Shown here: in pieces, positions 8,342 to 15,731 of the stretch | Position numbering within the stretch: the stretch's first letter is position 1 | How the letters are laid out: every line of letters starts with the position of its first letter | IMG/VR virus record: IMGVR_UViG_3300025098_000019 | Span: 46,011 to 110,010 of that record | DNA from: a virus | Reading direction: 5' to 3' (one strand) | Length of the DNA stretch: 64,000 nucleotides | Notes under the pieces: generated by a model | What the model saw: the letters and a program-made list of their open reading frames with translations, nothing else | Told to the model about the DNA's origin: nothing | Databases searched by the model: none | Made by a program: the position numbers and the translations under genes

Positions 8342-9193
8342 TTGAGAAAACGAAATTACCTAAATAACAAAGATATTCTATCTGAAATACACAAATCAAA
8401 GAGCACATACTGTAGCTTTATTGAACCTGAACATGCACAGTTTGACATCATTTTACTAGATGTTGACAAAATAAACATAAGAACTATAGCCGAAGCAAAG
8501 CGAAACAAAGCAAAACGTCTTAGTACTGCGGATTACGAAGCAAGAAGAATGGCTGGAGAAAAAGTTAAGCAAGCAGAATGCGAAGTTGACTATAGAAAAA
8601 TTACTAAAGAAGAGCTAATTTTCCGTGTTATGACGTTTGATCATATCCCAGAAGAGCCAGGAAGAAAAAAGAACCCAAAGACCATTGCTGACACAAAAGT
8701 AAAGCTAAACTTTCCACCATTCCACCATTACAAGTTTGACGAAGACGGAGTCTTGCAATTAGTAGGAAAAAGTCACTGGGAAGGCGGCATGCAAAACGGT
8801 GCTTTCAATCATAAACACGGAAAAGCAACAAATACACTTGCTACTATGTGGTTAAAGTTAGTTGACAGATATGCTACCCGAGGCAATGTACGTGGTTACA
8901 CATACAATGACGAAATGAAAGGTCAAGCAATACTCCAGTTAGCACAGATTGGCTTACAGTTTGACGAATCAAAGTCAAACAATCCATTTGCATATTACAC
9001 AGCAGCCGTTACTAACAGTTTTGTACGTGTTATTAACATTGAAAAACGTAATCAAAACATTAGAGACGACATTCTTGAGATGAACGATCTTAATCCTAGT
9101 TACACTCGACAACACCAAGGTGAATGGGAAGCTTCTGTTAAAAGAAACGAAGAAGCAGGATTTTCTATACACAAAGACACAAAAACCGGTTGA
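8342..9193 (+). CDS. gp55: Late-transcription sigma factor, gp55-like
   Basis: 283 residues from the preferred TTG at 8342, which is preceded by GGAG at eight bases. An in-frame ATG at 8315 overlaps the promoter start region (consensus TATAAT ends at 8314) and lacks a ribosome binding site, so it cannot be the normal start. Residues near 190-250 carry the gp55 signature: YTYNDEMKGQAILQ, then FDESKSNNPFAYYT, then a basic helix ending in EKRNQNIRDD, corresponding to the sigma region 2-like segment that binds the -10 late motif and core polymerase. The longer N-terminal region resembles that of marine T4-like phages. gp55 lets host polymerase read the NATAAATA-type promoters found throughout this window. 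It heads the unit with 47 and 46, as in related phages. Confidence 0.88.
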   Translation: MRKRNYLNNKDILSEIHKSKSTYCSFIEPEHAQFDIILLDVDKINIRTIAEAKRNKAKRLSTADYEARRMAGEKVKQAECEVDYRKITKEELIFRVMTFDHIPEEPGRKKNPKTIADTKVKLNFPPFHHYKFDEDGVLQLVGKSHWEGGMQNGAFNHKHGKATNTLATMWLKLVDRYATRGNVRGYTYNDEMKGQAILQLAQIGLQFDESKSNNPFAYYTAAVTNSFVRVINIEKRNQNIRDDILEMNDLNPSYTRQHQGEWEASVKRNEEAGFSIHKDTKTG

Positions 9194-9218
9194 CTTTTAT
9201 AGTATTTGACCTTATAAT
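9190..9218 (+). promoter_or_regulatory. Strong sigma70-type promoter for 47-46-hemE-hemC
   Basis: TTGACT at 9190-9195, 17 bases, TATAAT at 9213-9218. It overlaps the stop codon of gene 55 (TGA 9191-9193). Predicted transcript start near 9225, giving a short leader before the TTG start at 9247. It should drive gene 47 and, through tight coupling, 46 and the two hem genes. Confidence 0.8.
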
Positions 9219-9246
9219 TAATAAGAGTGAATAGAGGAATCTAAAT

Positions 9247-10266
9247 TTGTTTAAGAAAGCAGCAGTTTTTACTGACATACATTTTGGCCTAAAAGGCAAC
9301 AGTCGCATACATAATGATGATTGCGAAGAATTTGTAGATTGGTATATCGAAAAAGCCAAAGAACACGGATGCGAAACAGGAATATTCTGTGGCGACTGGC
9401 ACCATAACAGAAACAGCCTTAACCTTACAACTATGGATGCAACTATTCGTAGTTTAGAAAAACTTGGTAAGGCATTTGATAAATTTTATATGTTTGTGGG
9501 TAATCACGACTTGTACTATAAAGACAAGCGCAATGTTAGTTCAACTATATTTGGAAAACACATTGAAGGTATTACATTTATAGATGAAATTTATCAAGAA
9601 GATGATGTGGCTCTTGTACCGTGGCTAGTAGGCGACGAGTGGAAGAAGATTGAAAAAATTAAGTCCAAGTATATGTTTGGGCATTTTGAATTACCAAGTT
9701 TTTATATGAATGCTTTGGTTAGAATGCCTGATCACGGTGACTTACGCCCTCAACACTTTAAACATCAAGAGTACGTGTTTAGTGGACATTTCCACAAACG
9801 TCAAGTACAAGGTAAAATACATTATATCGGAAATGCTTTTCCTCACAACTATGCAGATGTAGGTGATGACGAACGTGGCATGATGATCCTCGATCGTGAG
9901 AATAATAAAGAGCCTGAATACATTAATTGGTGGAACTGTCCTAAGTATAGAACAATTAAACTTTCAAAATTAATTGACGATGCAGATGCTTTTATTAAAC
10001 CTAAAATGTATCTAAGAGTTGAACTAGACTTACCTATTAGTTATGAAGAATCTAGTTTCATTAAAGAGACATTTATTAAACAATATAACTGTCGTGAAAT
10101 TACACTAATTCCACAAAAACAAATTGAAGAAATTACTACTGATTTAGATATTAGTACGTTTGAATCAGTTGACCAAATTGTAGCAAGTGAAATAACAGAA
10201 CTTGATACAGAAAATTACGATAAATCGATGTTACTAGACATCTATCATGGATTAGAGAGTTATTAA
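9247..10266 (+). CDS. gp47: Recombination endonuclease subunit, gp47 (SbcD/Mre11-like)
   Basis: 339 residues starting at a TTG preceded by GAGG about nine bases away. Metallophosphoesterase motifs are all present: DIH (residues 10-12), GDWHHN (D50), GNHD (85-88), then H146 and the paired GHFHKR (H181/H183). With gp46 it forms the Mre11/Rad50-like complex that resects double-strand ends for recombination-dependent replication and host DNA breakdown. The length matches T4 gp47 (339 residues). The stop is directly followed by the gp46 ATG without any gap, the usual arrangement, and the gene is led by the promoter at 9190. Confidence 0.95.
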   Translation: MFKKAAVFTDIHFGLKGNSRIHNDDCEEFVDWYIEKAKEHGCETGIFCGDWHHNRNSLNLTTMDATIRSLEKLGKAFDKFYMFVGNHDLYYKDKRNVSSTIFGKHIEGITFIDEIYQEDDVALVPWLVGDEWKKIEKIKSKYMFGHFELPSFYMNALVRMPDHGDLRPQHFKHQEYVFSGHFHKRQVQGKIHYIGNAFPHNYADVGDDERGMMILDRENNKEPEYINWWNCPKYRTIKLSKLIDDADAFIKPKMYLRVELDLPISYEESSFIKETFIKQYNCREITLIPQKQIEEITTDLDISTFESVDQIVASEITELDTENYDKSMLLDIYHGLESY

Positions 10267-12039
10267 ATGATTCGCATTAAAGACCTAACTGTTAAAAACT
10301 TTATGAGTGTGGGTAATCAAACACAGGCTGTAGATTTTAACAAAGACAACTTAACGTTAGTACTTGGTGAAAATTTAGATCAAGGTGGGGACGACAGTGG
10401 CTCACGTAATGGTACTGGTAAAACTACAATCATTAATGCACTAAGTTATGCATTATACGGTACTGCACTTACTAATATCAAACGAAACAACTTGATTAAT
10501 AAAACTAACAGCAAAGGAATGTTAGTTACACTACACTTTGAAAAGAACAACGTAGACTACAGGATTGAGCGAGGACGCTCTCCTAATATTTTAAAGTTTT
10601 ATGTGAACAATCAAGAGCAAGAACAAATTGACGAAAGTCAAGGTGATAGCCGTAAGACACAAGAAGAAATTGATTCCTTGTTAGGAATGTCGCACACAAT
10701 GTTTAAAAATATTGTTGCACTAAACACATATTCAGAACCGTTTCTTGCAATGCGTACAAATGATCAACGTGCTATTATTGAACAACTATTAGGTATTACA
10801 TTATTGTCTGAAAAGGCAGAAGTACTAAAAGAAGGTACACGTAGAACTAAAGATGCAATTACCGAAGAAACTCTTAAGATTGAAGCAATACAAACTGCTA
10901 ACAGTAAGATCGAAGGCACTATTGACAATCTAAAGAAGAATCAACGTGCATGGGTCGCAAAACAACGATCTGATGTTGAAAAACTTAACAAAGCTATTGG
11001 TGAGTTAGAACAATTAGACATCGATACAGAACTTGAATTGCACGAAAAACTATCAAATTGGACTGAACATAATAATTCTATTTTGGCTCTTAAAAAGGAA
11101 TTAAGCACATTAGAGCCGGCACTATTACGTGCTGACAGATCTGTTGAAAAAGCAAAAAAAGATGCCGCTGATTTAGATCAAGGCACATGTCATTCGTGTG
11201 GACAAGATCTTCCTGCTGATAAAAAAGCAGAGATAGAAAAACGCAAACAGTCGGAATTAGAAGATGCTATTTCGTATCAAACAGAGATACAAGAAAAGGT
11301 TTCTTCTGTTGCTGAAGCACTAACAGAAATTGGTGACATTAACGGCAAACCTACAACATTTTACGATACTGCAAAAGAAGCATATGAACATCGAAGCAAC
11401 GTTGAAAATTTACGCAATGCTTTGATAAGTAAACATGAGGATACAGATCCTTATCAGAGTCAAATTGACGAATTAAACGATAGTGCAATTCAAGAAGTTA
11501 ATTGGGAAAGTGTAAATCAATTAACGTCTTACAAAGAGCACCAAGATTTCTTATTGAAACTGCTTACTAACAAGGACAGTTTTATTCGTAAAAAGATTAT
11601 TGATCAAAATCTTGCATATCTAAACAACAGGCTTACATACTATCTTGACAAATTAGGCTTACCACATCAAGTACTATTTCAAAATGATCTAGCTGTTGAA
11701 ATTACACAGTTAGGACAGGATTTAGATTTTGATAATTTAAGTAGAGGCGAACGTAACAGATTGATTTTAGGACTATCATTTGCATTTAGAGATGTTTGGG
11801 AAAGTTTATATCAAGGTGTTAATTTACTGTTTATTGACGAATTAATTGACAGTGGTATGGATACAGCAGGTGTTGAGAATTCACTAAGTGTCCTTAAGAA
11901 GATGGCTAGGGAACGTGAAAAGAATATCTACTTAATTAGTCACAAAGACGAACTAGTTGGTAGAGTTAATAACGTATTAAAAGTAATAAAAGAAAACGGT
12001 TTCACTAGTTACGAGAACGATGTAGAAGTTGTAGAATGA
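10267..12039 (+). CDS. gp46: Recombination endonuclease subunit, gp46 (SbcC/Rad50-like ATPase)
   Basis: 590 residues. Walker A is GSRNGTGKTT (45-54); the central part is coiled coil with a zinc-hook CHSC at 308-311; the ABC signature LSRGERNRL lies near 492, and Walker B LLFIDEL near 520. This is the complete SMC-like arrangement, close to T4 gp46 in length (560). It pairs with gp47 at DNA ends. Its last codons overlap the next start: ATGA at 12036-12039 contains the hemE ATG and the gp46 TGA, so hemE is translationally coupled to a replication gene. Confidence 0.95.
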   Translation: MIRIKDLTVKNFMSVGNQTQAVDFNKDNLTLVLGENLDQGGDDSGSRNGTGKTTIINALSYALYGTALTNIKRNNLINKTNSKGMLVTLHFEKNNVDYRIERGRSPNILKFYVNNQEQEQIDESQGDSRKTQEEIDSLLGMSHTMFKNIVALNTYSEPFLAMRTNDQRAIIEQLLGITLLSEKAEVLKEGTRRTKDAITEETLKIEAIQTANSKIEGTIDNLKKNQRAWVAKQRSDVEKLNKAIGELEQLDIDTELELHEKLSNWTEHNNSILALKKELSTLEPALLRADRSVEKAKKDAADLDQGTCHSCGQDLPADKKAEIEKRKQSELEDAISYQTEIQEKVSSVAEALTEIGDINGKPTTFYDTAKEAYEHRSNVENLRNALISKHEDTDPYQSQIDELNDSAIQEVNWESVNQLTSYKEHQDFLLKLLTNKDSFIRKKIIDQNLAYLNNRLTYYLDKLGLPHQVLFQNDLAVEITQLGQDLDFDNLSRGERNRLILGLSFAFRDVWESLYQGVNLLFIDELIDSGMDTAGVENSLSVLKKMAREREKNIYLISHKDELVGRVNNVLKVIKENGFTSYENDVEVVE

Positions 12040-13019
12040 GTAACGAAAAATTTAATAATGCATGTAATAGAATAGCACAGCCATGTCCGCCTATATGGAT
12101 GATGAGACAAGCTGGACGGTATCAAAAAAGTTACATGGAACTAAAAGAAAAATACACGTTTGAACAAATGTGTAAATTGCCGCAACTTGCTATGCAAACG
12201 GCAATGCTACCGATTAACGAGTTTGACTTTGATGCCGCAATATTGTTTAGCGACATACTTTGGCATTTAGAAGGATTAGGATTTCCTGTTGAATTTGCTC
12301 CAGGTCCTAAGTTTACAGAACACTTAACTGAAGAAAACTATTCTAAGTTTACTGATGTTGACTCAGCAATGTTACACCTTGAATTTCAGAAAAAAGCAAT
12401 TATTGCTACAAAAGAAAATTTGTCGCAAAAGAAAAGTTTGATTGGCTTTGTAGGTGGTCCTTGGAGTTTACTTAACTATGCGTTAGGAACTAATAAAGTT
12501 AGTAAAGAGTTTAAAACAATGTATCTTAAAACTGTACTTGTTCCTCTAATAAAAGAAAGTATTAGAGAGCAAAAAAGAGCAGGTGCTGATGTTGTAATGA
12601 TACTCGATAGTGGACTAGACAATGTTAGTAAAAGTTATTACGACACTACATATATAGAATTTCTTAAAGAAATTGCGTTAATTGGTGATGTAGGTTATTA
12701 TGTTAGAGGCATACCAGAAGGAAGTCTTTCTAAAATAAAAAAATTAGACTTCGCTGGCATTGGTATTGACAGTTCTCAAGATTTACCTAAAACATTAAAA
12801 ACATATTCAAAAGGATTTGTTCAAGGAAACTTTAACGAACAATTTTTATTACTTGAAACAAGATTATTCAAATACGAATTAGATAAGTGGTTAGACACAC
12901 TATCAGGTGTAGACACTACAGGATGGATATGCGGATTAGGACACGGTATTACAAAAACTACTCCAACAGATCATATTCATCATTTTGTAAAAACAGTTAG
13001 GAGTCATTTTAGTTCATGA
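12036..13019 (+). CDS. hemE: Uroporphyrinogen decarboxylase HemE
   Basis: 327 residues. HemE removes four carboxyl groups from uroporphyrinogen III to give coproporphyrinogen III on the road to haem and chlorophylls. Family motifs are intact: PPIWMMRQAGRY (residues 18-29, with the two substrate-binding arginines R24 and R28), AILFSDIL (catalytic-pocket D73), GFVGGPWSLLNY (Y148), LDS (191-193 region), VQGN near 262, and the C-terminal GLGHGI with H303. It is slightly shorter than cellular enzymes (about 340-355), mainly at the N-terminus. Base composition is as AT-rich as the flanking phage genes, so it is not a fresh import. It overlaps gp46 by four bases and hemC by four bases (ATGA at 13016-13019). 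A methylcobalamin:CoM-methyltransferase relative is unlikely because the HemE-specific residues are kept. Confidence 0.93.
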   Translation: MSNEKFNNACNRIAQPCPPIWMMRQAGRYQKSYMELKEKYTFEQMCKLPQLAMQTAMLPINEFDFDAAILFSDILWHLEGLGFPVEFAPGPKFTEHLTEENYSKFTDVDSAMLHLEFQKKAIIATKENLSQKKSLIGFVGGPWSLLNYALGTNKVSKEFKTMYLKTVLVPLIKESIREQKRAGADVVMILDSGLDNVSKSYYDTTYIEFLKEIALIGDVGYYVRGIPEGSLSKIKKLDFAGIGIDSSQDLPKTLKTYSKGFVQGNFNEQFLLLETRLFKYELDKWLDTLSGVDTTGWICGLGHGITKTTPTDHIHHFVKTVRSHFSS

Positions 13020-13756
13020 TTAGAGTCGGTGCAAGAGGAAGTAAATTAGCTCTAGCATATGCTAGGAAAGCATGTGAGCAATTAGATTGCGAAACTGAAA
13101 TTATTGAAATTACAACTCCAGGTGACATCGACACCGAAACTCCTATATACGAAATGGGAGGTAAAGGTGTATTTTGTAGTACAATTGAGCAAGAACTATT
13201 AAACGGTAATATTGACGTTGCTGTTCATAGTTTAAAAGATGTTCCTGGCCAAGAAACAGACGGATTAATAATTGCTGCAATGTTGCAACGAAACAGTCCT
13301 CATGATGTTCTTATTGGAAAAGTTAGTTATAATTGCACTATTGGAACTAGCAGTCCTAGACGTACTGCACAATTATTAGATCTTTACAAAGACTTGAGAA
13401 TTAATATCAAACCTATTAGAGGAAATATAGATACTAGGTTAGAAAAACTTGACAATGGCGAGTATGATGCTATAATACTAGCAGAAGCTGGGCTTCAAGC
13501 ACTTAATATATCAAGACCAACAGTTAAGGTACCAACTATTCCTGCTGTAGGACAAGGTATTATTGCTTTGCAGACTAGACAGGACGACGAAGAAACAATA
13601 AAAATAGTTAAACAGGCAAATCACGATAAAACATTTAAACAGGCAACAATTGAAAGAGCATTTTTAAAAGGCATAGACGGAGACTGTCATACAAAAATAG
13701 CAGCTCACGCAACTGGATCAAATCCAATTACACTTAAAGCAATGTATTATGAATGA
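13016..13756 (+). CDS. hemC: Porphobilinogen deaminase HemC (shortened C-terminal domain)
   Basis: 246 residues. HemC joins four porphobilinogens into hydroxymethylbilane, using a dipyrromethane cofactor on a cysteine. Visible motifs: GARGSKLAL (5-13), GGKGVF (48-53), HSLKDVP with the catalytic aspartate D75, IGTSSPRR (109-116), IRGNIDTR (134-141), PAVGQG (176-181) and DGDCHTKI with cofactor cysteine C224. Domains 1 and 2 are complete. Cellular enzymes are about 300-313 residues with some 70 residues after the cysteine; here only 22 follow, so domain 3 is cut to its first strands. The downstream frames do not continue it, so this is a real shortening and not a frameshift. It is coupled to hemE by a 4-base overlap and to the next gene by 8 bases. 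No hemB or hemD is in the window. Confidence 0.92.
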   Translation: MIRVGARGSKLALAYARKACEQLDCETEIIEITTPGDIDTETPIYEMGGKGVFCSTIEQELLNGNIDVAVHSLKDVPGQETDGLIIAAMLQRNSPHDVLIGKVSYNCTIGTSSPRRTAQLLDLYKDLRINIKPIRGNIDTRLEKLDNGEYDAIILAEAGLQALNISRPTVKVPTIPAVGQGIIALQTRQDDEETIKIVKQANHDKTFKQATIERAFLKGIDGDCHTKIAAHATGSNPITLKAMYYE

Positions 13757-13961
13757 TGACATACACGACGAATTAGTACAAACGTACTTAAAATACTTTC
13801 GGGCAAATGAAAAATTTGCTAGACGTAATTCTGTTAGACTACATGCCGAGGTGCGAAGACATCTTAGAAATCTAAGAAAATTAGCCAAAATAAGAATGGA
13901 AGAGATACACATATACCAGGCAGAAAACAAAGTAACCAGAAAAGACATAGATAAAAAATAG
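13749..13961 (+). CDS. Small basic helical protein, unknown function
   Basis: 70 residues, rich in Arg and Lys, predicted almost entirely helical (QTYLKYFRANEKF, then RRHLRNLRKLAKIRMEEI). The start overlaps the end of hemC by eight bases (ATGAATGA). I recognise the general look of small conserved proteins found beside recombination genes in T4-like marine phages but cannot assign a function; DNA or RNA binding is possible from the charge. It could alternatively be a coiled-coil partner of a replication protein. Confidence 0.65.
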   Translation: MNDDIHDELVQTYLKYFRANEKFARRNSVRLHAEVRRHLRNLRKLAKIRMEEIHIYQAENKVTRKDIDKK

Positions 13962-13978
13962 GCACGGTAAGTAAGTTC

Positions 13979-14428
13979 ATGCAGTGGACTTATGAAGGCA
14001 AAATTATAGACAATATACCAGACGAATACGAAGGTTTTGTTTATATCATTACAAACACCACTACAGATCAAAAATACATAGGCAAAAAACTAGCAAAGTT
14101 TAAAACTACTAAGCCACCACTTAAAGGCAAGAAAAATAAAAGACGCGGTTACAAAGAAAGCGACTGGAGAACATACTACGGTAGTTCTGATAGATTAAAC
14201 GCAGATGTAGCCGAGCTAGGCGAAGACAAGTTTACAAGAGAAATATTATACCTATGTAAAGGTAGGGGCGAAATGTCCTATATAGAGGCACGAGAGCAGT
14301 TTGACAGGCGAGTACTTGAAACTGATGATTACTATAATGGTATCATTAATGTTAGAGTAGGCGGATCAGACAAACTTAAACAGGCATTGCTAGAACATCA
14401 CATCAAGGCAAAACATTCCAACACCTAA
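13979..14428 (+). CDS. GIY-YIG-family endonuclease-like protein
   Basis: 149 residues. The N-terminal half has the GIY-YIG pattern: GFVYIITN (19-26) and KYIGKK (32-37), a basic stretch KGKKNKRRGY, DWRTYYGSS (62-70), the metal-binding-type glutamate in YIEAREQ (E103), and an asparagine near YYNGIINV (N120). The fold fits a single-domain nuclease; no separate DNA-binding domain is present. Such proteins in T4-like phages include homing (Seg-type) enzymes and repair nucleases. It is the last gene of the unit and precedes a 535-base structured gene-free stretch. Its start follows the previous stop by 17 bases without a strong ribosome binding site. Confidence 0.75.
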   Translation: MQWTYEGKIIDNIPDEYEGFVYIITNTTTDQKYIGKKLAKFKTTKPPLKGKKNKRRGYKESDWRTYYGSSDRLNADVAELGEDKFTREILYLCKGRGEMSYIEAREQFDRRVLETDDYYNGIINVRVGGSDKLKQALLEHHIKAKHSNT

Positions 14429-14830
14429 GGTTGGCGGGCCAGATTAGAAATACCGCTGTGGAAAAAGCTCTCGTATAGAAGCACACGTACATATTGATTG
14501 ACACACCAGAGTGTGGAAGCCACCAAACAAATTGGGCTCACTAGTTGATATAGATTGCATGTTGGCAGTCGAAAAACACAAACACAGTACATAAAAACTC
14601 TTTAGCAATAGGAACGAAGCGAGAGGTAGCTGGAAACAGCGATGTCGACGTAGGTTGGGAAAGGTCAGAGCCCATTGTACTTTGTGTATAAACAATTACC
14701 TACTTCCAATGTCTCGGCTGGTGCGACTCACATGAAGCGTATTTTGAGATTAGATGGGACCGTAACAGGTTCCGTCTGACTGAAACAATCTACATGAAAC
14801 TTAAACATTATTACTTCGTAATAATGCATT
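14429..14830 (+). ncRNA. Candidate structured RNA (about 400 nt), class not recognised
   Basis: No convincing gene lies between 14429 and 14963, which is exceptional in this compact genome, and this part is less AT-rich than its surroundings. It contains many potential helices: CACAC/GTGTG with a CAGA tetraloop (14502-14515); CCAA/TTGG extended by AGC/GCT (14518-14538); GCTG-GAAA-CAGC with a GNRA loop (14629-14640); a long-range GTAGGT/ACCTAC pair (14650-14655 with 14698-14703) enclosing ATTGT/ACAAT (14674-14678 with 14692-14696); a 10-bp stem with loop GTAACA (14752-14761 with 14768-14777, two G-U pairs); and a 9-bp stem (14806-14826). It is not a tRNA, tmRNA, RNase P or a group I intron that I can recognise. 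The strand is assumed from the flanking genes; both ends are approximate. Confidence 0.5.
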
Positions 14831-14925
14831 CATCTTTATATTCATTTGTATCTATCTGATGTAATTACTTTAAACGAAGTGTTTAGTTTGAGCGTTAGCG
14901 ATAACTTGTTTCGTGTAGCGAAACA
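14831..14925. other. AT-rich gene-free spacer with one hairpin
   Basis: AT-rich sequence without an open frame. The only clear structure is GTTTCG-TGTAG-CGAAAC at 14908-14924, ending one base before the late promoter at 14926. I see nothing else in it. Confidence 0.5.
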
Positions 14926-14933
14926 TATAAATA
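14926..14933 (+). promoter_or_regulatory. Late promoter, perfect TATAAATA
   Basis: Exact T4-type TATAAATA followed by C, 30 bases before the ATG at 14964. It should start late transcription of the two virion-type genes at 14964-18010. Confidence 0.75.
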
Positions 14934-14963
14934 CAAGTAATAATTTTAAAGGTATACTCACAA

Positions 14964-15731
14964 ATGAAAATAAATGATATATTAAATGAATCTGATGTTA
15001 AAGCTGATCCAAAGATAGTGGATAAATTTGCTGGCGTAAGTGATAGTCAAAGATCATACTACATATACCAATGGGCAAAAGAAAAAGGCATTGACAGCGA
15101 TGACGCAATGCAACTAGCTGGATATAAGCGTGGTAGTTATATGGGTGCAGGATCTTACATGTGGAACTATGCTCCAAACGAAAGCATTGAGGAAGCACCT
15201 GCAGGTATGTTAAAACAAGTAGGACGTAGACTTGGTGCTAAGGCCGCAGGCGCTATAGGCATGAAAGGCACCGCAGCAAAATTAGGCGGGGCTGCTGACG
15301 CAGGCAAAGCAGCAAATCAGTTAAAAGTTAAACTTCAAGGATACCTTGGTAAAACTGGCGGTAATATAAAGCAATTAGATGCTCAAGAACTTTCTGCATT
15401 TTTAAAACAACAACAACTTCCAACTAACGCTGTACCTGCAAGTGGTATAATTGCACCAAAAGACGTTGATAAAGTTTTAATGAAAACTATTCAAACAAGT
15501 AATAAAGCCGCAGGCGCACCTGCTGGCGATGCACCACAACAAGATGCACCACAACAAGCAGCAGGTGGCGGACAGCAACAAGCAGCAGCACCACAAGCAA
15601 GTGCTCCACAAAAACAAGCAAGTGCTCCGCAACAACAGGCAGCAAGTGCAACAGGAATACCTGCAAATATACAAGCGCAGTTAGATTCGCTAACACCAAC
15701 AGAGAAAAAAGTATTGGCAGGAGTTATATAA
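14964..15731 (+). CDS. Probable virion protein with Ala/Gln/Pro-rich C-terminal region
   Basis: 255 residues, function not recognised. The N-terminus MKINDILNES resembles the short leader of T4 internal head proteins and contains an L-x-E site (ILNE) of the type cut by the gp21 protease. Residues 25-75 are compact (YYIYQWAKEKGIDSDDAMQL, then repeated GSYM). Residues 80-150 are basic and Ala/Gly-rich. Residues 180-235 are low complexity (A, P, Q repeats), ending in a short helix. It has a late promoter and is coupled to the next gene: its TAA shares one base with the following ATG (TAATG at 15729-15733). A packaged internal protein or a tail structural protein are both possible. Confidence 0.6.
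   Translation: MKINDILNESDVKADPKIVDKFAGVSDSQRSYYIYQWAKEKGIDSDDAMQLAGYKRGSYMGAGSYMWNYAPNESIEEAPAGMLKQVGRRLGAKAAGAIGMKGTAAKLGGAADAGKAANQLKVKLQGYLGKTGGNIKQLDAQELSAFLKQQQLPTNAVPASGIIAPKDVDKVLMKTIQTSNKAAGAPAGDAPQQDAPQQAAGGGQQQAAAPQASAPQKQASAPQQQAASATGIPANIQAQLDSLTPTEKKVLAGVI

Noticed and set aside
12036-13019. HemE-like methyltransferase (MtaA/CmuA type) in place of a true decarboxylase
   Set aside because: The RQAGR arginines, the FSDIL aspartate and the C-terminal LGHG histidine specific to uroporphyrinogen decarboxylase are all present.
13687-13961. HemC continuing in the next frame through a sequencing frameshift
   Set aside because: The following frame encodes an unrelated basic helical protein, not the missing HemC domain 3 text.
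14444-14695. 83-codon minus-strand frame in the structured gap
   Set aside because: No ribosome binding site, Cys/Leu-rich shadow-like composition, and it conflicts with the hairpin pattern.
13979-14830. Group I intron with the GIY-YIG gene as its homing enzyme
   Set aside because: No P/Q/R/S core elements were recognised and no interrupted gene flanks the region.
14429-14963. tRNA, tmRNA or RNase P in the gene-free gap
   Set aside because: No cloverleaf with a GTTCGA-type T loop, no tmRNA ends and no RNase P core sequence could be found by eye.
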